DNA from: Ridgeia piscesae
Lineage: Eukaryota; Annelida; Polychaeta; Sabellida; Siboglinidae
DNA: 64,000 nt
Reading direction: 5' to 3'
NCBI GenBank assembly: GCA_025642075.2
Contig: JAODUO010000053.1
Coordinates: forward strand, 1,209,501-1,273,500
This document shows positions 38,960 to 49,400 of this stretch, piece after piece. The first letter of the stretch is position 1. Each line of letters opens with the position of its first letter. Under the pieces are notes generated by a model that saw only the letters and a program-made list of their open reading frames with translations, ran no database searches and had not been told where the DNA came from. A program made the translations under genes and the position numbers.

Positions 38960-39734
38960 TAGATTGAATGACAACAAATATGCAAGCCGGCAACTTGTGT
39001 TCACGTGATAACGCATTACGTGATCATGCATTTCCGTCTCAAATTTTGAAAATGCCTCATGGTTGAAACGATACATAAGTACACTTACCACTTTTATTTC
39101 AAAACCAAAATTGTACATGAAAGCATCTTTGGACAGTCGGTATGCTATAATAGGTATAATGTATACGGTATAACATGATTTTGCAATAAAAAAACACAAA
39201 AGACTATGTCCCTTCAAACTGCTTGTTTTGCCATCTAACTCAACAGCTATTTAAAAGTATTCACATTTCCATAAACATGCAACAACAAAAACTATTAAAT
39301 AAAAATAATTACATTGTTTGTTAAAAGTTGTATAAAATGTCATACAAAAATTTAAAAACTGCGACTACCCAGGGTAGGCCAGTTAGACATAGAACAGTGC
39401 CAGTCCCCCATGTGGTGTGAATGGCATATTTTCGCCAGTAAATATACAGCCTTCATGAAAGTACCCAGGTAGCATACTTTCAGAAATCTCATACTCAGCC
39501 ATTCTACACAGATAAATGCAATAAGCCTTCCATAAATTAATATTCTAGACTTGTACGTGCCAATGCCTGGAACAGCAAAAGAAAGTTCAAAAGGAACAAA
39601 AGCTAAATGTAAGTTTATATACAGTGCAGTATCCAATCCTCAAGATTGCCTAAGGTGCCTTACATGTTACTTCATGGTAGATCTATTCTACAGAACACCA
39701 TACTGACTTCTCTGGAAAGCTTCCAGCCACACTG

Positions 39735-39935
39735 CAATCAATGCTCAAGGGTTATTCGCACACAAATATCCACCGCTGTCTATAGCCAAGTACTCATTGT
39801 GAGTGCAGTGAACTGGAGCAATGAAGAGTGAAAACAAGTTTGCCCAAAGTTTAATAGAGTAGCACAGTATCTGAACCATGTTTCTCTTAGTCAAGTCTAA
39901 AGCTGTGGCATAACTGATGAGGAAACCATTCTGGT
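39735..39935. repeat. SINE- or MITE-like dispersed repeat, copy 2
   Basis: GCAGTGAACTGGAGCAATGA, then AGAGTGAAAACAAG, resembles the copy at 2,010-2,185. It abuts the 3' side of the coiled-coil gene exon ending at 39990. Confidence 0.4.
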
Positions 39936-39989
39936 GGGAAGGAGCAAGGGAAAGGATGTATAAAGCACTGAAGGTCAAGTGAAGGTCAC

Positions 39990-42900
39990 CTGTTCAAGGT
40001 TATTCAGCTGCCGTTGCAGCTGCTGGATGCTGTCATGTGACACCTGTCTGCGATTCTCCATCACCTCTGCGTGACAACTCATCTTCTGCTCAAGCTCACG
40101 CTGTAACAAACACGTTACAGTGTTACAGATGTAATACTGTTACATACACACTTTTGTGTAATGTGCACTCCTGTGTGTGTTAAAGACATAAACATGTTAA
40201 AGGCACACTTTTGTTACAGATACGCTTGTGTTACAGACAAACTTGTGTTACAGACACACTTGTGTTACAGACACACTTGTGTTACAGACATACTTATGTT
40301 ACAGACACACTTGTGTTACACACACTTGTGTTAAAAGACATATTTGTGTTACAGACATATGTGTGCTACAGATACACTTGTGTTACAGACACACATATGT
40401 TACAGACATACTTGTGTTACAGACACACTTGTGTTAAAAGATGCACTTGTGTTACAGACACACTTGTATTAAAAGACATATTTGTGTTGCAGACATATGT
40501 GTGCTACAGATACACTTGTGTTACAGATACACTGGTGTTACAGACATACTTGTGTTACAGACACACTTGTGTTAAGACATATTTGTGTTACAGACATATG
40601 TGTGTTACAGATACACTTGTGTTACAGATACACTGGTGTTAAAAGACACACTTGTGTTACAGACACACTTGGGTTACAGACACACTTGGGTTACTTATGT
40701 AAGTGTTACATATTAACTTGTGTTAGACATTATAGACAAACTTGTGTTACAAACATGTTTGTCACACAGACATGTTTGTACACTGATACACAGGAACAAT
40801 CATTGCCAAGTAATACAGACAGGTTGTCTTGACACCTCTTGTAATAATAATAATTATTATTCTGTTTCTTAATATAGTGCTTTTTAAGTAATTAAATGTC
40901 AACCAAATCAAAGCGCTTCACATTAACATGATGTGTTGATTAATAATCTAAAATATCAATGAATTAAATACATAAGCTAAAATAAAATAAATAAACTAAG
41001 ATAAATAATTAAGTATGCTAAGATAAATAAATAATAAATATGCTAAGATGAATAAATAAAATAAATAAATTAGGGTGTAAAAATACAGTTTCAAACAGAA
41101 CAATTTAAAACCAGGTCAATGCTATAAAACACTAGTGCCAACAAGGCACCAGAAATAGATAAGATTCGAGTTATTTCAGGAAAGCTGCCAATCTTCCAGT
41201 TGACCACTTCACATATGCCTCTACATAAAAGTTCCACCATTGTGTCAGTGACATCTCTGAGACGTTGACAGAACTAGTCACCTTCAGCTGGTATTGTTGC
41301 TCTTCAAAGTAGTTAGTGTTTCCCTTTGCCGTCACGTCCCGTGGCACTGTGGTGTTGGCCCCACTCCAGATCTGAAACAGAACGCACCAGTCATTGATCG
41401 GTTCGTGTAAGTTCACAATAACATTCCATTAACATGTTTTACTCTGAAGATTTCACTCTCAAGGTTTCGCTCTCAAGGTTTCACTCTCAAGGTTTCACTC
41501 TCAAGGTTTCACTCTCAAAGTGACTGACTATAGCGAGAAATTGTCCTTGCGATCGATACATAGTAACAACAAAGTCATGTAATGCTTCATTTTTTGTGAG
41601 TCTGTATGACCTCACTTAGTAGCCATGGTGACAGTGGATGACTGACCGCTTGAGTGGACACAGTGACCACAACAACAATCTTATAATTCAAAAGAAATAT
41701 ATCTCGGCCAGGACCAACAGTTGGGATCTGAACTGGAAACCAGATCCCCATGAACCTTGCCACATAAAACATATAGTGTTCACTTAATATACCAAGTAAT
41801 TTTTAGGAATAGTGGTAGCTTCTAGTATTTCTTGCATCAAGCCGTTATTAATATTATTATTTTAACAAGGAGAATAAACCATGTTTTCAATCAAATATCA
41901 AATATAAATTTTGATGGCATTTTTCGTCATCGCTGGGAAATTATCATTTAAAAGTGCTACAAATCTGAAGAAAAAGACAGAAACACAAGCGTAACGAAGC
42001 GTGCATGCATGCGAGAGAGTTACCAAGACGAGGGTGTGTTTGAGCATGCTCAGATGCTCCTGCTCTGTGGCCGTCTTGATGCGGGATCATTCCAGCTCCA
42101 GCATCCCCTCCATCACTTCCTTGGCACATGGCGCAATAGGGTGACACACAGATAGGGTGACAGTGAGATAGGGTGTGAGTGAGATAAGGTGAGAGTGAGA
42201 GAGGGTGAGACTGAGATAAGGGTGTGAGTGAAATAGGGTGAGTGAGATAGGGTCTGAGTGAGATAGGGTGTGAGATAGGGTAAGAGTGAGATAGGGTGTG
42301 AGATAGGGTAAGAGTGAGATAGGGTGTGAGTGAGATAGGGTGTGAGATAGGGTAAGAGTGAGATAGGGTGTGAGTGAGATAGGGTGTGAGATAGGGTAAG
42401 AGTGAGATAGGGTGTGAATGAGATAGGGTGTCCAGGCAATAGGGTGTCTGGGGTAACAGGGTGACAGGCTGATGGGGTGCCTCGCAATAGGGTGACATGG
42501 TGATAGGGTGTCTTTCACTTTACTTTATTGTCCTTAAAAAGGATATGCATTTTACAACTCATGATCACATCGTAAATATATCACATCTCAACAAAATGCA
42601 AATGAATTTCCAGATGTATCCACTACAAGAACAATTCAACCGGGTGACATCAATATGACTCATTTAGCATTCAACATTCTAATGGCCACCGGCACAAAAC
42701 TCCTGCTATAGCGAGATGTTTTACATTTTATACAACGGTATCTCCTTTGACACGGAAGTACATGGAAGAACGTAGAGAGCCGGTGATCAGACTCAGTAGC
42801 GACAGCACGAGCTTTCTTCAAAATGCTGTAACATGCTCTGTAAATGACAATTTTTCATCTAATATAACACCGAGGTATTTGAATGAATCAACCTGTTCCA

Positions 42901-45900
42901 CAGGTTCACCGTTGATGACAATAGTACTAATGACAGTTCTATTACGACGGAAGTCGATGCACATTTCTTTCGTTTTGGAAACATTCAGATGCAGAAAATT
43001 GTTACTGCACCAACTAGAGAAACGTACCACTGAAGAAAGATATGTCTGGACTAGATGAGATGAGATAGGGTGTGAGTGAGATAGGGTGTCAGTGAGATAG
43101 GGTGAGAGTGAGATAGGGTGTGAGTGAGATAGGGTGAGAGTGAGATAGGTGCAAGTGAGATAGGGTGTCCAGGCAATAGGGTATCTTGGGATATAGGGCG
43201 ACAGGCTGAAAGGATGTCTGGGCTATATGGTGACAGGCTGATAGTATGTCTGGGCAATAGGGTGTCAGGCTGATGGGGTGCCTGGCAATAGGGTGACATG
43301 GTGATAGGGTGTCTGGGCTATTTCCCAATGTGCCTTCACACGGGACATGGGAATGAAGATGCACAATATACAATGGGTGGTACTGTACTAAATACTACCT
43401 TAAAGGAAAAGGACTTAGGGTTAACTATTAGTGCTGACATGAAGGTATCAGAGCAGTGTGGAATTGCAGCAGCGAAGGGAAACCAAATTCTAGGATTAAT
43501 TAGGCGAAATATAGTGTACAGAGAAAAAGAACTAATAATACCGCTGTATAAAACAATAGTTAGGCCTCACTTAGAATATTGTATACAAGCATGGAGGCCA
43601 TATCGCAAGAAGGATATTGATATGCTAGAAAGAGTACAAAGGAGAGCAACCAAAATGATACCAAAACTCAGGAATAATTGTTATGAAATGCGTCTAAAAG
43701 GATGTGGTTTAACAACACTAGAAACCAGAAGATTGAGAGGAGATCAGATTAAGGTGTTTAAAATATTGAATGGATATGAAAATATTGACAGAAATATTTC
43801 TTTCACAGTCAAGGAAGAGAGAAGGACTAGAGTTACATTAGCAAAGAAGCAGTGTAGACTGGATATTAGAAACTTTTCATTTTCACAAAGAACAGTAAAC
43901 GAATGGAACAGATTATCAGCTGATTGTGTAGGTGCTAGTAGTGTTAATATATTTAAAAATAAAATCGACATATACCTAAGACGGGCGGGGTATACTTAGA
44001 TAGATAGGTTGGACTCTCGATAAGCCAAATGGCTTCCTAGTCCACTTGCCATCTAGAGTTGAATCTCTATATTTAACAAGATTTAACAAGATTGCCACCT
44101 AGAGGTTCTTGGGGATAACACTCAACTTAACTTTATTTGCATATCCATGTATTACTACTCATAGCTAGGTCACGGCTATAACGTATATTACTACGCATGA
44201 CTATTGGCGTATAGTCCACAACATAGACATACATATTCACTTAGTATGCACAAGAAATATACCGATAACAGTACAATATCTTTTATGACTATGTATAACA
44301 TTTTACTGGAAAGTAACGCAATTGTGTAGTGATGAATTTTGTTAATCCAAAAATATTTGTCATCTGTACGTTTTTGGATTAGCAAGTGATTCAGATAGCT
44401 CTCATGCATATAGCAGGATGTACTAATGTTTGGAAATTTAGTTCCTTCAAAAACGTCTGCGTGCCATGTGTGTCTGGATTATTGGGATAAGACTTATCGG
44501 GGTCAGGATTAGCTCGCTGCTATGACCACTGCATTTCTGAGTTATCAATCACAACATTGCACGAAGCAAACAATGACAGATCTTAACTGTGCGCCACCTG
44601 GCGGGATGAATTATAACTAAATGTGTCAACTGAAAAAATCTCTGTTTGTGAGTTTTTCCAAATGTATTACTGGTCAATCAGAAGCCAATAATTCAAGGAA
44701 GCGAGTGAACACAGATGAAGGCGAGTGAACCACGACACAAGGAGGTGATGCTATTACAATTCCAAAATCAGCCTATTAATTAGAAGGTAAAGACATTTAC
44801 CGCCTCGATCTCGCTCAGCAATCTCTCCGACTCATTAACATCATAGATGGTGGTGCCATCTAGAAACGCTCTTTGTGGGATATTGAAATAGCACATTTTG
44901 TTTTTATTGATAATGGTGCAGTGTATTGTGCATCACAAGGCAATGAAAAAAAAACATGTTCATTAGAAAATGGATCAACCAGGTAGACAGTTCATAAAGT
45001 GCTGAGACTATATGTGTCAGTTGCGAGGGATGTAGAGAAATACCAATTAAATATTATTACTGCGCACGAGTATTATAATTTATTATGGTTCTTATTGTGA
45101 CAGTGCACACATTTTTGTGTTTGCCTTTCACAAGGTGGCAGCACCCATAATGATATGAAAATGTAATATTTTAGTTATTTCATCTTATATTTCATATTAC
45201 ACTATGCTTACATGTTATTGGGGTAAATCAAGTAACTTTAAACATTTTATACCATTTATACATTTTAAAGAAATTACATTTGTAACTACATGTGACAGTG
45301 GTCACTTACTCACTGGTCACTGGTCACGTGAGATGTAGTCAGCCTCTTTTAACTTCTGACTTGAGCTGATAAGGTCACCATCCATCGAAGCTGATCACAA
45401 CATATCAGGATGAAGTGACGTACACACTCACGCAGTGGTGTAGCTGTGGTGGGGACTGACTTATGACGTATTTAATTACTTACTGGCTTACTTGCCTTTA
45501 GGGACTTACTTATTTAGGGACTTACTTACTTTTAGGGACTTATGATCATTTCACAACGAAGACACGAAATAAAGAACATGTCAAGACAACAATACATGTG
45601 TGTTGTCTGCTGATGTGCCCCACGCTACATAATATTAGGATTATATGTATGATGTCTATCAAATTGTTTACTCTACTAGCAATGGGATTAATAGAATGAG
45701 AATAATTATAAATATTTAACAAATATCAAACTTTCAGTTCTGCCCATAAAATGACACTAATTCAGGTAAAATAATAACGAATGCTTGCAAAACATAAAAC
45801 TTTCCCTTTTTCAAATCAGTAGTAATGTTCAATAAAAAGGCCAAGTTCATTCCTCCCACCTCCCTCTCTGTCCCTCCCACCTCCCTCTTTGTCCCTAACA

Positions 45901-46470
45901 CCTCCCTCTTTGTCATTACCACCTCCCTCTCTGACCCTCCCACCTCCCTCTCTGTCCCTCCCACCTCCCTCTTTGTCCCTAACACCTACCTCTTCGTCCC
46001 TAACACCTCCCTCTCTGTCCCTAACACCTCCCTCTCTGTCCCTAACACTTCCCTCTCTGTCCCTAACACCTCCCTCTCTGTCCCTTTCATCTCCCTCTCC
46101 GTCCCTCCCACCTCCCTCTCTGTCCCTCCCACCTCCCTCTCTGTCCCTATCATCACCTCCCTCTCTGTCCATCCCACCTCCCTCTCCATTCCTCCCACCT
46201 CCCTCTCTGTCCCTCCCACCTCCCTCTCTTCCTCCCACCTCCCTCTCCTTCCTCCCATCTCCCTCTCTGTCCCTCTTACCTCCCTCTCCATTCCTCCCAC
46301 CTCCCTCTCCGTCCCACCTCCTTCTCGGTGCGTGTCTTCATGTTGCTCCTCTTCAGCTCCTTAAGTACCCTGGCTGCATCCTCCCTCTTCCCCAGTAAGT
46401 CCCTCTCCACCTCCCTCATGTGGCGGCGCTGTGACTTCTGCCGTCCCACAGCCAGGTCAAGGGCTTCCAA
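39990..46470 (-). CDS. Unidentified coiled-coil protein, partial model of five exons
   Basis: Exon candidates 5' to 3': 46470-46318 ([20 protein letters not shown]), about 44870-44801 ([20 protein letters not shown]), 42119-42024 ([10 protein letters not shown], stop, [11 protein letters not shown]), 41371-41282 ([20 protein letters not shown]) and 40100-39990 ([20 protein letters not shown]). Four of them have phase 0 at both ends. The second needs two bases from an unseen upstream exon, so at least one exon is missing. Composition is charged, with heptad-like leucines and long predicted helices. I do not recognise the family. An in-frame TGA at 42089-42087 breaks the third exon. The first exon is bounded on both sides by minisatellites and the third abuts one. 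A start and stop were not found; the 5' part may lie beyond the 43-bp array. Confidence 0.5.
40205..40760 (+). repeat. About 17-bp minisatellite (CAGACACACTTGTGTTA)n
   Basis: Roughly thirty imperfect units with variants such as CAGACATA and TTAAAAGA, about 100 bp upstream (minus strand) of the exon starting at 40100. Confidence 0.9.
40855..41080. repeat. SINE-like repeat head followed by AATAA-rich tract
   Basis: TTAATATAGTGCTTTTTAAG paired with AATCAAAGCGCTTCACATTA resembles the TATAGCGCTTT-type short dispersed elements of many invertebrates. It is followed by irregular ATAAATAAACTAAGAT units from 40,960. Confidence 0.35.
41447..41520 (+). repeat. 16-bp tandem repeat, about 4-5 units
   Basis: Unit TCACTCTCAAGGTTTC, about 75 bp upstream (minus strand) of the exon starting at 41371. 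Confidence 0.85.
42125..42505 (+). repeat. GAGATAGGGTGTGAGT minisatellite, left block
   Basis: Imperfect units of about 16 bp, GTGAGATAGGGTGTGA and GTGAGATAGGGTAAGA. It begins within a few bases of the exon starting at 42119, so the exon's acceptor side is repeat. It is interrupted at 42,512 by a LINE and resumes at 43,047. Confidence 0.9.
42512..43045 (-). mobile_element. Truncated non-LTR retrotransposon (RT C-terminal region), minus strand
   Basis: Minus-strand 43,030-42,818 encodes [20 protein letters not shown] and [15 protein letters not shown], the thumb-side motifs of non-LTR reverse transcriptases. After an internal deletion, 42,760-42,675 encodes [13 protein letters not shown] and a stop, typical of the end of such ORFs. 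The 3' end is GACAATAAAGTAAAGTG at about 42,512. The copy is 5'-truncated and internally deleted. Confidence 0.85.
43047..43320 (+). repeat. GAGATAGGGTGTGAGT minisatellite, right block
   Basis: Continuation of the array at 42,125-42,505, with degenerate units such as GGCAATAGGGTGTC toward the right. Confidence 0.9.
43323..44110 (+). mobile_element. Truncated non-LTR retrotransposon (RT C-terminal region), plus strand
   Basis: An open frame to the stop at 43,997-43,999 encodes [46 protein letters not shown] and [11 protein letters not shown], the C-terminal region of jockey/CR1-like reverse transcriptases. The 3' UTR follows to about 44,110, with TTTAACAAGATTTAACAAGA near its end. The reading frame is intact over more than 200 codons, so this copy is younger than its neighbour. 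Endonuclease and RT core are absent (5' truncation). Confidence 0.88.
45850..46317. repeat. About 21-bp minisatellite at a splice donor
   Basis: The plus unit is TCCCTCTCTGTCCCTCCCAC plus C, about 22 units, with variants CCCTAACAC and CTTTGTC. On the minus strand each unit reads like GGGAGGTGGGAGGGACAGAG. The array starts exactly at the donor GAG|GTGGGA of the coiled-coil exon 46470-46318, so each unit repeats a donor-like GAG|GTGGGA. Long frames in several phases are repeat artefacts. Confidence 0.93.
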
Positions 46471-49400
46471 CTCAGAGAGCAGTCACTGGTCTCACTGGAG
46501 GGTGACATAGAGACCCAGAGAGCAGTCACTGGTCTAACTGGAGGGTGACTTAGAGACCCAGAGAGCAGTCACTGGTCTAACTGGGGGGTGACTCAGAGAC
46601 CCAGAGAGCAGTCACTGGTCTAACTGGAGGGCGACTTAGAGACCCAGAGAGCAGTCACTGGTCTAACTGGAGGGTGACTTAGAGACCCCGAGAGCAGTCA
46701 CTGGTCTCACTGGAGGGTGACTTACAGACCCAGAGAGCAGTCACTGGTCTCACTGGAGGGTGACTTAGAGACCCAGAGAACAGTCACCAGTCTCACAGGA
46801 GGGTGAGTTAGAAACCCAGAGAACAGTCACCAGTCTCACTGGAGGGTGACTTAGAGACCCAGAGAGCAGTCACAGGTCTCACTGGAGGATGACTTAGAGA
46901 CCCAGAGAGCAGTCACCGGTCTCACTGGAGGGTGACTTAGACACCCAGAGAGCAGTCACTGGTTTCACTGGAGGGTGATCTAGAGATCCAGAGAACAGTC
47001 ACTGGTCTCACTGGAGGGTGACTTAGAGACCTAGAGAGCAGTCACTGGTCTAACTGGAGGGTGACTTAAGAGACCCAGAGAACAGCCACTGGTCTCCTAA
47101 AAATGGTGCTTTAGAGACACATAGAGCAGTCACTGGTCTCACTGGAGGATGACTTAGAGACCAAGAGAACAGTCACTGGTCTCACTAGACGGTGCTTTAG
47201 AGACACAGAGAACAGTCACCGGTCTCACTGGAGGATGACTTAGAGACCCAGAGAGCAGTCACTGGTCTCACTGGAGGATGACTTAGAGACCCACAGAGTA
47301 GTCACCGGTCTCACTGGAGGGTGCCTTTGAGACCCAGAGAACAGTCACTGGTCTCACTGGAGGATGACTTAAGAGACCCAGAGAGCAGTCACTGGTCTCA
47401 CTGGAGGGTGATTCAGAGACCCAGAGAGCAGTCACTGGTCTAACTGGAGGGTGACTTAGAGACCCAGAGAGCAGTCACTGGTCTCACTGGAGGGTGACTT
47501 AGAGACCCAGAGAGCAGTCACTGGTCTAACTGGAGGGTGACTTAGAGACCCAGAGAGCAGTCACTGGTCTAACTGGAGGGTGACTTAGAGACCCAGAGAG
47601 CAGTCACTGGTCTCACTGGAGGGTGACTTAGAGACCCAGAGAACAGTCACCAGTCTCACTGGAGGGTGACATAGAGACCCAGAGAACAGTCACCGGTCTC
47701 ACTAGAGGGTGAATTAGAGACCCAGAGAACAGTCACCAGTCTCACAGGAGGGTGAGTTAGAAACCCAGAGAACAGTCACCAGTCTCACTGGAGGGTGACT
47801 TAGAGACTCAGAGAGCAGTCACAGGTCTCACTGGAGGATGACTTAGAGACCCAGAGAGCAGTCACCGGTCTCACTGGAGGGTGACTTAGACACCCAGAGA
47901 GCAGTCACTGGTTTCACTGGAGGGTGATTTAGAGATCCAGAGAACAGTCACTGGTCTCACTGGAGGGTGACTTAGAGACCCAGAGAGCAGTCACTGGTCT
48001 AACTGGAGGGTGACTTAAGAGACCCAGAGAACAGCCACTGGTCTCCTAAAAATGGTGCTTTAGAGACACATAGAGCAGTCACTGGTCTCACTGGAGGATG
48101 ACTTAGAGACCAAGAGAACAGTCACTGGTCTCACTAGACGGTGCTTTAGAGACACAGAGAGCAGTCACCGGTCTCACTGGAGGATGACTTAGAGACCCAG
48201 AGAGCAGTCACTGGTCTCACTGGAGGATGACTTAGAGACCCACAGAGTAGTCACCGGTCTCACTGGAGGGTGCCTTTGAGACCCAGAGAACAGTCACTGG
48301 TCTCACTGGAGGATGACCTTAGAGACCCAGAGATCAGTCACTGGTCTCACTGGAGGGTGACTTAGAGACCCAGAGAGCAGTCACCGGTCTCACTGGAGGA
48401 TGACCTTAGAGACCCAGGGAACAGTCACTGGTCTCACTGGAGGGTGCCTTTGAGACCCAGAGAACAGTCACTGGTCTCATTGGAGGATGACCTTAGAGAC
48501 CCAGAGAACAGTCACTGGTCTCACTGGAGGGTGACTTAGAGACCCAGAGAGCAGTCACCAGTCTCACTGGAGGGTGACATAGAGACCCAGAGAACAGTCA
48601 CCGGTCTCACTAGAGGGTGAATTAGAGACCCAGAGAACAGTCACCAGTCTCACAGGAGGGTGAGTTAGAAACACAGAGAACAGTCACCAGTCTCACTGGA
48701 GGGTGACTTAGAGATCCAGAGAACAGTCACTGGTCTCACTGGAGGGTGACTTAGAGACCCAGAGAGCAGTCACTGGTCTAACTGGAGGGTGACTTAAGAG
48801 ACCCAGAGAACAGCCACTGGTCTCCTAAAAATGGTGCTTTAGAGACACATAGAGCAGTCACTGGTCTCACTGGAGGATGACTTAGAGACCAAGAGAACAG
48901 TCACTGGTCTCACTAGACGGTGCTTTAGAGACACAGAGAGCAGTCACCGGTCTCACTGGAGGATGACTTAGAGACCCAGGGAACAGTCACTGGTCTCACT
49001 GGAGGGTGCCTTTGAGACCCAGAGAACAGTCACTGGTCTCATTGGAGGATGACCTTAGAGACCCAGAGAACAGTCACTGGTCTCACTGGAGGGTGACTTA
49101 GAGACCCAGAGAGCAGTCACCGGTCTCACTGGAGGATGACCTTAGAGACCCAGGGAACAGTCACTGGTCTCACTGTAGGGTGCCTTTGAGACCCAGAGAG
49201 CAGTCACCGGTCTCACTGGAGGGTGCCTTTGAGACCCAGGGAACAGTCACTGGTCTCACTGTAGGGTGCCTTGAGACCCAGAGAGCAGTCACTGGTTTCA
49301 CTGGAGGGTGATTTAGAGACCCAGAGAACAGTCACTGGTCTCACTGGAAGATGACTTAGAGACCAAGAGGACAGTCACTGGTCTCACTGGAGGGTGCCTT

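Noticed and set aside
40211..40832. Tandem-repeat protein frame of 143 codons
   Set aside because: A 17-bp imperfect repeat with frequent frame changes, no start context and no similarity.
42125..43320. Interstitial telomere repeat (TAGGGT occurrences)
   Set aside because: The unit is GAGATAGGGTGTGAGT; there is no run of TTAGGG hexamers.
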